A DNA stretch of 64,000 nt from Glandiceps talaboti (GCF_964340395.1 NC_135551.1:4931463-4995462); one strand, 5' to 3'; counted from the first letter of the stretch, positions 24,783 to 36,559 are shown. Translations and numbers: made by a program. Notes: generated by a model from the letters alone, not told the origin.

Positions 24783-25346
24783 AATGTTACTTTCTGTGAT
24801 CTTCACTTGTGTACCAGAATCATTTGGACTTTAGGGAATTAACTCAGACTACATGCACTGCTCAATGTTAACTTGGATCATTTTAGAAGTGGCCACGGAG
24901 CAGATCAAAGCTCCTAGTCTAGGCCTAGCTGTTGCGTTCAGCTCGCTTGCTTCCAAAGTGAATCGATCCATCTTTATTCCAACATTAAATTCTTATAAAC
25001 ATAAAATATACAATACTCAGATAATTAGATTATAACATAATCGCTCACCGTAAATGAATAAACGGAAGTGTTGTTGTTGTCTTAATTCAATGCATATGAT
25101 ATTGGCAAATATGAAAACTAGCTAAACAATGTGATCACGTAATAGTTTTTTTCAGTTGCCGGTAATCAGTCATAATTTGACACTGTTGATCTTATAATAA
25201 CTTAATGTTGTCATCGTAGAAGAATACTATTAGCGAAATGCAAACATTTGTTCTAAGTATTATTTCATGACAGCTTAGAGTTCACTGTGACCTTGTGTCA
25301 CGTCAAAACTTAGATTTTAAAGTTGTATTCTGTCATCGGTAACAGT
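24783..25346. mobile_element. Relic of the 53.8-kb LTR family, copy A
   Basis: From TGTTACTTTCTGTGATC to TCATCGGTAACA this follows the LTRs at 53,761 and 55,966 (shared blocks GTGGCCACGGAGCAGATC, GATATTGGCAAATATGAAAA, GACACTGTTGATCTTATAAT). It is preceded by TTCTCCACCAA, the same bases that precede the 3' LTR at 55,966, so it keeps a little internal sequence. It was inherited by both duplication copies. Confidence 0.75.
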
Positions 25347-26204
25347 ACGATGAATTCTCACCTGTTAGCATTCGTCCATACACGTTGACACTCAGTTATA
25401 TTTCTGTACTGATATCAACATTAAGACATTTAATTAAAAAGAGAAATTGCAAATTACAAACGCTTTAGTTGTCGTCGAATCAAGTGACTATGGCACTGTG
25501 TGGACGGCACATAACTATTGGTGCATAAACCCCCCTTTCTTGCATCTAAACATCTCTAGTGTGATTAGTTCCTGTAATAGACAGTGGTCTGTCTACGGCA
25601 TAAATCATCATGTGATCATAATCATATATGGCATACACATCACAGTCCTGCTATCACAGAGGTACTGTACCTATACCAGTGGTAGACATATGCCCTAAAA
25701 TATTCAATTTGCTCTAAAAGGAAATACTGATTTGGCTTTAGAATTGATTACAATCTGAACATGGCTTTCATTGTAATGTTCATTATTGTTCTGTGTCTTA
25801 CATGTGAAACTATATAACTGCAGTAGCTATCTTAAAACGTTTCTGCTCTGTTTACCATTTGATTGATGATCTACTCTCAGAAACCATCTCTACGAATGAG
25901 AGTCTCGGTGCAAGTTAGACATTGGTACGGTATATAAATTATACATTGTTTTTTGAATCTGAAAAATGCTTTAATGGGGTAGGGGTTTAAAGCACTTGGG
26001 ATCTTCACATTCAAAAACCAACATTGTTTATATAGACTACGGTGTCGTAGTGTCATGGAACAATAATTTTTCATTATTAATATCGTACTTTTGTCAAAAA
26101 TGTCATACAAATCTTTAATCACCTATGACAACTACATCATTTGAAGGCAAAAAGTCGGAAATTTTGGAAACATATTTACATACACTTTAAAGAAGTTATA
26201 TTCT

Positions 26205-26893
26205 TTCTTAGTATTATAACGGTTCTTATTGCACGACCAAAACATTCTAATTACCTGCGAGTAACGTTTCGCCTGACCTGGTCGACAGGCTTTGTCAAAC
26301 GTAACTGTCTGTTTGTTATGTCATACCACTTGGTGGCATTGTGGCAATGACATGATTGTAAATATGATGATGTTTATACCCCCCCCCCCATCTCTGTTCA
26401 TGTTAGATGCCCCTTGTATTCTGATATGGATGGGTTCTCTTATTTGTCTCGGCAGTCTTTCTGATTCCCTGACGATAATACTAGTACAGGTGCAATCGAT
26501 AATGTGATTATTTTTGGCAACGTAGTCTGTGATAGCTGACATTCGAAGCTTGTCTGTGTATGGCACGGATGAAAGTCCTGTCACTGATCTCACCCACCTC
26601 TTTCTTGTGTCCTTTCATATGAACATCACGACTTCTTCAATGTTTCCCCTATATACACTTTGTCACATGACTGGCATGGAATCTTGTATATACAATCACC
26701 AATTTTATCGCATTCAGGTTTGTCTTTTGGATGGACTAGGATGTTACGCAAGGTAGTATGTGGTATGTGTTAATCATACTGTTTAAATACCCTCGCGAAA
26801 GTCTCTGCTACTTACTCCACGTATGGAATCACCACCAGACATTTTGTCTTTTCTGTTGAATCTTGTTTAGATCTTGACTTCCTTTTTGTTCTC
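26205..26893 (-). mobile_element. Penelope-like element fragment (GIY-YIG endonuclease)
   Basis: On the minus strand, frames from 26,893 to 26,321 give LVVIPYVE, NILVHPKDKPE, CQSCDKVYIGET, KGHKKEVGEISDRTF, SAITDYVAKNNHIIDC, then RESERLPRQIREPIHIR and SNMNRDGGG. The CDKxYIGET block, the conserved basic residue after it, the AITDHxxxxNHxID block and the final xMNRDxG are the order of the GIY-YIG endonuclease of Penelope-like retroelements. Frameshifts interrupt it, so it is dead. The RT is missing. It sits exactly between duplication copies A and B. Confidence 0.88.
26266..26298 (-). ncRNA. Hammerhead-like motif in Penelope 3' region
   Basis: On the minus strand the order is TTGACAA, A, GCCTG, a ten-base loop, CAGGC, then GAAAC. 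GCCTG/CAGGC pairs perfectly as stem II, and GAAAC matches the second core box. The first box, TTGACAA, departs from CTGANGA at two positions. Penelope-like elements are known to carry hammerhead ribozymes in their terminal repeats, so this is probably a decayed one. Stems I and III were not established. Confidence 0.4.
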
Positions 26894-27424
26894 AATTCCA
26901 AACGAAACGAAAATATCAAAGAAAGATTATATGAGGGAATTTTCCAGAGAATGTCTTTGTATTTCGTCTCCATACTATTTCTTCTTTCGTGAGTACGAGT
27001 ACATTCGCAGAACAGATTGCATTTTGTTACAAACTTTTGAATATCCATAAGTCGGTTGCTAGATATTACCTTTGTGTGTACAATCGGCACTTTGCGGCAT
27101 AGGAAACAAATAGGCACCGGTTTGGCCCGCAGTGTTTGATCCTTCATATATCATTTTGGTAAATACGCAATATGCTATCATGTCCATCAGGGCGGCTGGT
27201 ATGGATGTGTAAAGAGTAGAGCGCACCAACCGTATGTCACATTGCCACAGGTAGATTCAATGCTTAGCATTTTCTTACTTTCCCGTATCTACCACCTGTT
27301 TTGTAGTTCCTACGTCTTGAAACACTGCACATTTTCCTTCGTGAGATTTACACTTCGATCTCCTGATATCCTGTGTGTAATATGGGCAGTTTGTGAAACA
27401 TGCTACTTTCGTAAGGTTTTTATA

Positions 27425-27533
27425 ATGATGGAAAACGCAATGAAGAAGCAGATGTGGTTAATTTGTTTTGTACTGTTTCTAACGTTTGGATATTATGCCT
27501 GCCAAGAAATAAGTGCAGTTGGTGACAATGATG
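27425..27533 (+). CDS. Mosaic receptor-like gene, exon 1 (signal peptide), copy B
   Basis: Thirty-six codons plus one base. MMENAMKKQMWLICF is followed by a hydrophobic core and QEISAVGDND, ending G|GTAAGTG in phase 1. Joined to any of the downstream phase-1 acceptors (43,106; 50,126) the split codon becomes GAT (Asp). This is the nearer first exon to the rest of the gene, giving intron 1 of about 15.6 kb. The upstream region is shared with copy A, so both may have promoters. Transcript linkage is inferred from matching phase and absence of other candidates. The signal peptide itself is clear by composition. Confidence 0.7.
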
Positions 27534-27779
27534 GTAAGTGATTCTTTTACACAGTGGAATTATATAAACGGCTTTAGAATCTTATAGACATATAATTCAA
27601 TAACAACTTGGTATCAACCAAATTAAATTACGTAGATAAATATTAAGTAAGGTAAGTTATTTCTTACTGTCAATTTTTTTAGAAGATATAAAGTATACAT
27701 TTCAGCAACCGAACAAATAGATAATATTCAAGGTGAAATCCTTAAGTTTATCGTTTAACTGACTAATGAAGTCATGCAC

Positions 27780-27937
27780 TCTATACTTATTTATTTATTA
27801 TTTAGTTCTTTGTATATTTGTGAACTAAGTAACACTTCTCTTTGAGGAGGAATAACGAAACAACAACAACAACAACAACTCACTCACTCACTCACTCACT
27901 CACTCACTCACTCACTCACTCACTCACTCACTCACTC
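27780..27937 (+). mobile_element. LINE 3'-end remnant and (CTCA)n
   Basis: CTTTGAGGAGGAATAACG, then (CAA)n, then (CTCA)n, then the same AAGAACAACAAACAA flank as copy A. It is either the same ancestral insertion after an internal deletion or an originally short insertion. Confidence 0.8.
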
Positions 27938-28099
27938 ACAAGAACAACAAACAACTTAAGTTCAACAAATAACACATGTCGCACTAGTGTCAATTCGCCT
28001 GATTACAGTCAGCGTTGTAGTGCTTAAATATTGTATACTAATATTTGGCCACGTCAAGGTAAGCCCCTACATGATGGTCAAACCTTCAATGACATTGTT

Positions 28100-28615
28100 G
28101 CATAAGGGTAACCCTAAAACGAATGACAGCCCAAATGGCAGAACTAGAACGACAGCATTTATAGTATGCAAACTGTGGAATGACACCCTTTTCTACGTGC
28201 GCTTTGTTAATAGACAACTTCTACACCATCGAACAAGAACAGCTGCCACCCTATAGCATGAGTGGAACGGCAGCCTTTTGCACTGCTTTGCAAAACGAAT
28301 GACGGCATTTACAGTATGTACACTTAGAATGACGCCATTTTCAAGATTTGATAATTTCCATAGCATGTACAACAGTAGGGTAACACACTTTCCACATTCA
28401 GTTAGTTGAATGACACCCGCTATACTATTAAATAAGTCGAAGGACAACCATAATCTATAGCGTAAGTGGAATGACAGCATTTCCAATAGTTTGAAAAACG
28501 AATGACAGCATTTGCAGTATATTAACATTGGAATGACACCTTTTCCACACTCGTTTTCTTAAATGACACCATCTACACGGTTAAACAAGTGGAATGACTG
28601 ACAATCGTCATTCTA
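28100..28615. repeat. Degenerate ~31-bp GAATGACA minisatellite
   Basis: At least ten imperfect units start GAATGACAGCATTT or GAATGACACC and run about 31 bp (some doubled). Copy A has only two or three units at 21,990-22,080, so the array expanded in B or shrank in A. Confidence 0.8.
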
Positions 28616-28959
28616 TAGGTCACCTAATAACATTTTTGGTAAAATTTGTAACTTTCTAAAGCAAAATTACGCCAAGTCAGTCAGGATGAAATTGATGTGC
28701 ATATAAAAGTTTCCCACTCATTCTTTCCACAACTTCTCGTCTTCTGGTTCGTCCGTCGCTGAATTTAGCTAGATCCGTTAAAAGTGTTAACGGGTACCTG
28801 TCGACGTTCAGTTTGTGTTTGAACTACACTAATTTATGTCAGAAAGTCATCGCAATTTCGTGGGTGGCATCAACAGTGAGTAGAGACAGAATCCGCGACA
28901 AACACAGAGCGTCACCCCACGCAGGCACAAAACAAAGACTATGACAGAAGTATTTCTGG

Positions 28960-30780
28960 TGTTGGTGAGGTAACGTCTTCCCTAGCTATGTGGTTTCTCC
29001 TTACGTCAACGAAACAGAAATTGACCACGCTGCACAAAGTGTTTCATAGCCACCAGAACCCAGCACTATCCAGTTTACTGAAGTGGTTCTAGCGATATCT
29101 ACTAGAATCCAGTAGGAATCTATTTCTACCCATCACTCGGTTAGCCATTACTGGAATCCATAGGAATCCGCCGTCCCACTGAAAGCTGGGAGTCAGTCAC
29201 AGTATCAGACGGATGGACATTATGGATTTTGCTGGATCCCATGACCCAGCACGCATAGTGGTAAACTGGGTCGTTTGATGTAAGCTTTGTAGTGGGTGTT
29301 ACGTCCATGGTAGTAAAGAGTAGAATATGTTGTAGTCATTGTCTAGATTGTCAGAAAGCATGCATGTCCGACACTATTGTATTGTAGAGAGGAATGAAGA
29401 GTATTTGTTGCCCTATTTATGTCCTGACACTGATAACTAGGATTTCTCCACTAATTTGAACCTAGGAATTATACCTTGATCTAATGTTCTCTGTAAGTCT
29501 TACAGTCTCTTTTATGAATTAACAAGATTGCAATTTTTAGTTTACATATGTAGTGGCAAGCATCTTGTAAACAATAACAAGGTATACTTCCTTTAATATG
29601 TGCGAATAGTCAACATGATAAGTTATACATTTTTAACTTTACTCAGATGTGCATACCTTTAATACTTTATCTGAAGCATCTGCCAGTCGTCCGGTCTTTG
29701 TTGCTGCTAACCACACAGCTTTTTACCATTTGCAACGGCCTTACAACAGCTGGCGGATTAAACATTTGCTCTAATCTCTGAGGCTCAGTGTATTGTCATC
29801 GTGTACTGTACAGTAAATGCCTTCATGCCTTGATGATTCAAATCAGACTGGCCATGCTCCCATTTAAAAAGAAACTGGCAAATTTGTGGACAGAGAATGC
29901 GACTTTTGCCAAAACTCATCTCAAGATACCGTAAACAAGTATCTCAGAAAATGTTACAAGAATATATAACAGCCATCATACATCATGCGAATATACTCAG
30001 ATAAGTTGCAGTATTGAATGGCAAAACTCCCTATTGAAACAGTAACTTTATCATCCCCAAGTCAACCATGCTTTAAATTGTAAACAGATACAAAATCTAC
30101 ATTTGCGTCATGTGATAAATTGACAACTACTATTTATATTATCTATTATCTATTATCACATAAATGCGTGCAAATCTTCACCTGTGTGACGTCAAACAGG
30201 GCAGATCAAAAACCCATATCACCCCTGTTTTACCGAGCTATTTTTTTCTCTCAACTGTTTGAGTGTTCCTGCTAATCCTACGCTACGATCAATTATCGTA
30301 ATAATAATTACGTGCTTTGAAAACGTCAATGCACACATTATAGTTACATATATCCTTGGGTGGCATGAGTCTGATACTGGGGTACTTTTATTTTTATTTG
30401 ATAAAATCATGAAGATTATCGATGTAGCAGCCGGCAAGCTTATGTCCGTTTTTCCGTCGTGCTCAGACCTCCGAACTTACACATCCCGAGCAAATCGCAT
30501 TCAGACAACTTTTACTTACGTCTTTAAAAGTAAATTTTATCTTACATGTACATCGCAAGGATATAACCGATCATTTTCGGTTTAAAAACCACAGCACACT
30601 GTGTGTTCGTATGCTTGACCTCGCAACAGGTCACGCGATTACGTAATTTGTATAGCCGTCGGACGCCATTTTATAACAGGCGATGAAGAATAAAATGCAA
30701 TGAACCGATGCGTATTCGTAAAATTCGAATCAAAATTGTAGAAAAAATATGTGGAAATACTTAATTATGTGATAAATATA
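28960..30780. other. Non-coding part of duplication copy B
   Basis: Collinear with 22,370-24,240. No supported gene. Confidence 0.55.
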
Positions 30781-31112
30781 TAATTACACGAAATCAATGC
30801 TAGTTTTACGTCATAATGCTCCGAGTATGATTAAGCAGACCAATACAAATTCAAGCTGGCATACGGGATTATGTATAATTATCTATTGATTTAGCAAATT
30901 TTATAAATTTTTATTTAGGTACGTCGTGGTTCTTTTTCCTAAGCCTAGATTTTATGCTTGTAGTTGATTTGAAGTATTAAACAAAGTTCACTAGGCCGTG
31001 AGATGTGGACGATCCTCTACAAGCAAAGAAACGAGGGCTATTTTTTCTTTTCTACACTACTAAGTATTTATGTTTGGAAAATACAGACAGTACATGTTAG
31101 CTTTATAGACAG

Positions 31113-31152
31113 ACAAACAAACAAACAAACAAACAAACAAACAAACAAACAA
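31113..31152. repeat. (AAAC)n microsatellite
   Basis: About nine AAAC units. The homologous tract in copy A (24,600-24,622) has about five. Confidence 0.9.
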
Positions 31153-31274
31153 GCACATAAACATACTGTTGTTATCATTTATAAATTTTTGGTTCTGTTT
31201 CAAACGATGGGTCGTTTTCGGTGTAACAGTTTTGTAATAATGGCCAACCCTCTTTGCTAACGTTAGTTCTCCAT

Positions 31275-32160
31275 CAATGTTACTTTCTGTGATCTTCACT
31301 TGTGTACCGGAATCACTTGGACTTTAGCCGGGGAATTAACTCAGACTACATACAATGCCCATTGTTAACTTGGATCATTTTAGAAGTGGCCATGGAGCAG
31401 ATCGAAGCTCCTAGTCTAGGCCCAGCTGTTGCCTTCTCGCTTGCTTCCAAAGTGAATCGATCCATCTTTATTCCAACATTAAATTCTTATAAACATAAAA
31501 TATTCAATATCCCAAACAATTGAGTGATAACATAATTAATTCAATGCATATGATATTGGCAAATATGAAAACTAGCTAAACAAAGTGGTCACATCATAGT
31601 TCTGTCATGACTCTACATGTTTAGTATTTTAAAAGATAGCGTGGCTGGAAAACAATTGTCCTCAAGGCGTCTTTTTGTTTCAAATGCATGGACCTAAGCG
31701 TCATTAACATAATTTACATATAGTCATGTTTAGACAATAGACATTTCAAGTTTTCCTGTATTAATGATTTGTAAAATTTAAGCACTTGACGTCTGGCTCT
31801 GGCATTGGGGTGAGGGAGTCGATCTCTGGCTGTGCCCTTGGGGTGAAGCCGTGAGGTTTCAGGGCTTTGATAAATAAAGTCTATGCTCCAGTACATACCA
31901 CATATATCGTCTCGTATGCAGTTTATCATTCACAAGTCTTGCCATTTTCCGAAAGATTTGATAGTTCTTCCAGTTGCCTGTAATCAGTAATTGTTTAACA
32001 CTGTTGATCTTATAATAACTTCATGTTGTCATCTTTGAAGAATAGTATTCGCGAAATGCAAAAAGTGTTCTCTAAGTATTATTTCATGACAGCTTAGAGT
32101 TCACTGTGACCTTGTGTCACGTCAAAACTTAGATTTTAAGTTGTCATCGGTAACAGTAGG
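31275..32160. mobile_element. Relic of the LTR family, copy B, with insertion
   Basis: Collinear with 24,783-25,346 but split by about 360 bp at 31,607-31,965. The insertion is unlike copy A or the LTRs and was not identified. Confidence 0.7.
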
Positions 32161-32529
32161 ATGAATTCGTCCATACACGTTGACACTCATTTTACAGTTA
32201 TATTTCTGTACTGATATCAAAATTACGACATTCAATTAAAAAGAAAAATTACAAATTTCAAAAGGTTTCATTGCCGTCGAATCACGTGACTATTGCACTG
32301 TGTGGACAGCACATAACTATTGGTGCATATAAACCCCTCTTTCTTGCATCTACGAATGAGAGTCTCGGTGCAAGTTAGACATTGGTACGGTATATAAATT
32401 ATACATTGTTTTTTGAATCTGAATTTTTTTTTAATGGAGTAGTGGTTTAAAGCACTTGGGATCTTCACATCGAAAAACCAACATTGTTTATATAGACTAC
32501 GGTGTCATAGTGTCATGGAACAAGAATCC

Positions 32530-33260
32530 AATATTTTCTATTTCAGCAAAAGAAACCCCCTTTGTCAGGCCACCTTTTCCAAATTCAAACCACTTGAAAA
32601 ATAGTCTTAAATGTTACTTGTGAATCAATTGACCGAGGAATAGAAGCAAGTTTTAGTGTGATTATGATCATGTAAAGTAAATTAACCTCGACGCCTAGAC
32701 CAATGAAAGCTTGCTTTGTGTTTACGACTAGTAATGACTATTGGTATAACTTGTTAAAGTGTATCCTAGATTGAACGTTTCGAATTCCACTAACGTTCAT
32801 ATTTAAGTATATCTTCATCTTGTAAGGTTAACCTTGTTAATACAATAAAGAATCAAGATGTAGATTATGTGATCAGTCCGAGAAAGACATGAGTTGAGAA
32901 AGGTTTGACGCCGACACCCCACTCACATTTTACCGGGATTTTTTTTCACTGCCCGTTTTAAAATTTTGTAATCCGTTGCTATTTGTTCATTTTGTAAGGA
33001 AACATTTATTCACGTTACAGTTTAAAAACAATGAACTAGATGCACACAAGGGTAGCAGAGCAAGGGCACAACAGTAAAAGTATGGGGAACTCAACAGTGC
33101 AATTAAAATGTTCCGTATAAAGATATAGAAATAAAAGACTATAGTCATTTTTCTAATTTTAATTAATGTTGGCGTTTGAAAAAGTCCCCCAGTTTGGGAA
33201 CAGTCTATAGCAGAGATATCTGCTCAACGTCTGCAATGCAGATCAGCATCATGCCGTCTA
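32530..33260. other. No gene recognised
   Basis: AT-rich sequence between the duplication and the palindrome element. No ORF of note. Confidence 0.5.
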
Positions 33261-33264
33261 TTTA

Positions 33265-33408
33265 AGCAATAACCCCCGCCGAAGGCGGGTATACACGAGA
33301 TTTTGGTACAATTCGCGACATATAGCACGAGCCGAATGGCGAGTGCTATATGGAGCGAATTGTACCAAATCCGAGTGTATACCCGCCTTCGGAGGGGGTT
33401 ATTGCTAT
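33265..33408. repeat. Palindrome, copy 2
   Basis: Same arms as at 15,283-15,425 with few changes (CCCCCGCC versus CTCCCGCC; CGGAGGGGG in the right arm). Flanks differ outside the element. Confidence 0.92.
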
Positions 33409-34322
33409 TATATTATATTAAAATATGTGTCTAATTCTTCTAAATGTGATTCTGCGGTTATTTATATGCCTGAAAAGGCGAATTCGCACGTACAGAAACA
33501 TGAGAAAAAGATCGTCGGTAATAGATCGTCGGGAACGAGCATATTTTGATGAGTGGATACGTTCATGTCGCTCAAACACACACACTGTATGAACACAAAC
33601 CATACACTACATTGCATTGCATTGCATTGCATTGATAAATTACTTTATTTACATCATATAATGCATAACGAAAACGCGTTGAAAATTAGCAACGAAGAAA
33701 ACGGGGCAAGGTGTCAAAGAAAGTAACAATTTTGTTTGGATATTTACATAAGAACAATACAATCTTGTACACTGCTAAAAATAGATGTCTCGGCGTTGAA
33801 TCAGTGGAATCGGAGAAAGCTCGAGAGAGTAAATCAGAGACGCGACGTTACACAGTCTACTTTAATTTAATGGTTAACAAATTGAACATTGACTGAACAT
33901 GAAAATGTACAGTTTTGAAATAATCCTGACGCACTTGACTGATGGTTAAAAGTTAAATTGGTGTTGCTTGATTCAACGAGAGCAGGACGCTGACGGCTCG
34001 TTGCATGGGAGAACTTGTACCTTATCAGCCATGGCCAGTGATGTTGAAGCCACTGATCGATCGTTACTTTCGATCGCAAGGTCATCAGTGGAATTATTTG
34101 GACTACTGTAACCCAAACTATTGGACAGGATACCTGACATACCTTTACTCTGAGGAAGTGTTAACTTATTGGTATAAGAACGAACACTAGCTTCTTTTTT
34201 GTGAGTACTATTCATATGCTAGTTTAGGGGCCCATTTTACCACTGTCAGCCGTGGTAAAATGGGATTTTACCACAGTTATTATCCAATCAGAATGGCGCA
34301 TAGTAGCATGATATAATATAAT
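33265..34322. mobile_element. ~1 kb element with terminal palindrome, copy 2 (inverted)
   Basis: Reverse complement of 14,390-15,425. The shared order is palindrome, then GCATTGCATTGCATTG, then ATCATATAATGCATAACG, then the TGGTAAAATGGG hairpin. It ends just short of the Penelope endonuclease, where it may have truncated that element. Confidence 0.85.
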
Positions 34323-34344
34323 TGTATTTATACAATTGGAATTG

Positions 34345-35875
34345 TAGCGATAGTTGTACGTGCTAACCCAGGAACGAGAAAAAGTTAAAGAGGTGCAATC
34401 GAATATGTGATTGTTTTGGGCAACGTGGTCTGTGATAGCTGACTTGTTGTAAACCCGTCGAAGCTCGTCTGTGTGTGGCATGAGTGAAAGTCCTGTCACT
34501 GATCTCATCCACCTCTTTCTTGTGTCCTTTCAAACGAAAATCAAGACTTCTTCCTGTCTCCCCTGTATACACTTTGTCACATGACTGGCATGGAATCTGG
34601 TATATACAATCACCGACTTTATCACGCTCAGATTTGTCTTTTGGATGGACTAGGATGTTGCGCAAAGTGGTATGTGGTCTCATTACTGTGTTAATCATAC
34701 TGTTTAAATACCCTGACTAAAGTCTCTGCTACTTTCTCCACATATATGGAATCACCACCAGATATTTTATCTTTTCTGTTCAATCTTGTTTAGATCTTGG
34801 CTTCTTTTTGGTCTCACTTCCAAATCTTGTTGGACTCTCTTTATTGACCATTCCGGATAACTACTTCTTTTCAGACCCCATTATGACGTGTTTATTCTCT
34901 TTGATTATGTCCTCCTCATGATGATGATGTTCTTACTTCTATCTATCAATAATGTTCGTATGGCTCCCAACGTTTGGTGAAGAGGATGATGGGAAGCAAC
35001 ATACAAGTACTGGTTTGTGTGAGTTTTCTTACGGTAAACCAGTAACTTACCAGAACCATCATCACGTCTTACAATGAGGGTATCGAGAAATGGAATCTGA
35101 CCATCTACTTCCGGTTCATGAATGAATGTTGTGCTGCCAGTTGGATCCACTTTGTTAATGCGTTCTGTGAGATTATCTACCTCCCCTATCTTTATCCAGG
35201 ATGTCATCCACATATCTTTTCCATAGTGCTCTGTAAAAGGGCTGGCAATAATAGGAGACACCGGACTACCCACAACTGTGAGAAATAGCTGCTGGAAAAT
35301 CTGACCTCGGAATGTAAAATACGTTGTGTTGACTATGAACTTCAGAAGCTTCATGATGTCATCTACTGATAACAATGTTCTGGATTTTAATTCAGAGTAT
35401 CCTACCTGTCTGTCCTTGATTATGTACAGAGCAAAGTCAATGTTTGTGTTAGTAAAATTTGATACAACATCATGCGAATTGAAAATCTTGTCTTCACCTA
35501 TTGTACATTTTTCTTCTCGTCAGCCAGGTGCTTGGAGTTCTTCACATGGTCGATGGTGTGGCCAACTAAAGGTTGTAAAATGTCGGAAAGAGATCTTGCT
35601 GTGTTGTAACCAATAGACCCTGTGTAATCTACAATAGGTCTAAGTGGGGTCCCGACTTAGTGTATCATAGAAGTACAATACATATTCGGTACCTTCTCGG
35701 GTGTAAGATACAGATACCAATACTGTTTATCGGTGATCTTCTTTTCTCTTTTAAGGCGAGTAAGGATGCTGATTAACTACCCTTTGTACTTCTGTGTCGG
35801 GTCCTTATCTAATTTAGCATATGTTTTAGGGTAATGTAACATACGCCTGACTTTAACTTCATAGTTGTCTTTATT
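34345..35875 (-). mobile_element. Penelope-like retroelement (RT and GIY-YIG endonuclease), frameshifted
   Basis: Reading the minus strand from 35,875: TYAKLDKDPT, LKREKKITDKQYWYL, TPLRPIVDYTGSIGYN, QPLVGHTIDHVKNSKHL and SHDVVSNFTN (RT motif A region). Then TYFTFRGQIFQQL, VGSPVSPIIA (motif B), DGQIPFLDTLI, VYRKKTHTNQYLY and SHHPLHQTLGAIRTL. After a linker come LVVIPYVEKVAETL-like text, TTLRNILVHPKDK, CQSCDKVYTGETGRS, KGHKKEVDEISDRTF and SAITDHVAQNNHI. This is the Penelope order, RT followed by GIY-YIG. The motif C YVDD box was not visible and at least three frameshifts or stops occur, so it is inactive. The end of the endonuclease is missing at the boundary with the palindrome element. Confidence 0.92.
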
Positions 35876-35879
35876 TTAA

Positions 35880-36042
35880 TATCACGTCATCGCCACCACG
35901 CGATATGACATAACAAACATACAGTTTGACAAAGCCTGTCAATGACCAGGTCAGTCGAAACGTTACTCGCAGGTAATTATAATGTTTTGGTCGTGCAATA
36001 AGAACCGTTATAATACTATGCTTTACCGCCGCGCCCTGATGA
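35880..36042 (+). repeat. Inverted copy of the Penelope terminal region with hammerhead-like motif
   Basis: This 145-bp stretch is the reverse complement of 26,205-26,350, so here the terminal repeat faces opposite to the RT it adjoins. It contains TTTGACAAAGCCTG, then CAGTCGAAACGTT (35,926-35,963), with stem II partly broken (GCCTG versus CAGTC). A CTGATGA box follows at 36,036-36,042. Penelope terminal repeats are known in direct and inverted arrangements. Confidence 0.6.
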
Positions 36043-36153
36043 ATATTTTCAAGGATCCATTCTTTCTGTATATTTCTGAGTAGGAATAAACCGAAATATT
36101 TGGAATATTCATTCCAAATTTTCTGTTCAGATCCTAGAGATACATGCTGTATA

Positions 36154-36154
<1 letters not shown>

Positions 36155-36247
<93 letters not shown>
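36155..36247. repeat. (TTCT)n microsatellite
   Basis: About 23 perfect TTCT units. Confidence 0.97.
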
Positions 36248-36248
<1 letters not shown>

Positions 36249-36559
36249 ATATAAATATTACAGAAGGACTTAGCTTTACTTAACTTCGTAAATACTTTCA
36301 AGAACTCTTGTATTTCTGAACTATTTGTAATGACTGTGGTCAAAACTCAATATTATCAATCCTGAAATCATCGTGAACAATGTGAATGTTGGTTACTTTT
36401 ACATCTATGTCAAGTGATATTATTGATGTATGTGAGCAACACTAATACGACTAAAAGCCCAAACGATCATGCAGTAGTCAATGTTTATACACTGTGCCTT
36501 TGTAAATGTAATTATAGTGATATCTGTATTGTTTGAACTGAGTACTTATAGCTTACATA

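Larger units (their letters stand above)
18480..26065 (+). repeat. Tandem segmental duplication, copy A
   Basis: Blocks 18,486-19,235, 21,480-22,090, 22,365-25,545 and 25,880-26,060 match, in the same order and orientation, 26,898-27,645, 27,780-28,210, 28,960-32,340 and 32,345-32,525. Copy A alone keeps the LINE body (19,761-21,421) and about 345 bp at 25,545-25,890. Divergence by eye is several per cent with many indels, so the event is not recent. Confidence 0.9.
26898..32525 (+). repeat. Tandem segmental duplication, copy B
   Basis: Collinear with copy A (18,486-26,060). Copy B has lost most of the LINE, has a larger GAATGAC minisatellite (28,100-28,615), an extra insertion at 31,607-31,965 within the LTR relic, and lacks the ~345 bp after 25,545. 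Confidence 0.9.

Noticed and set aside
31714-31929. 71-codon minus-strand frame in the insertion within LTR relic B
   Set aside because: Proline/arginine-rich text looked gene-like, but no family is recognised and there is no second copy to compare.
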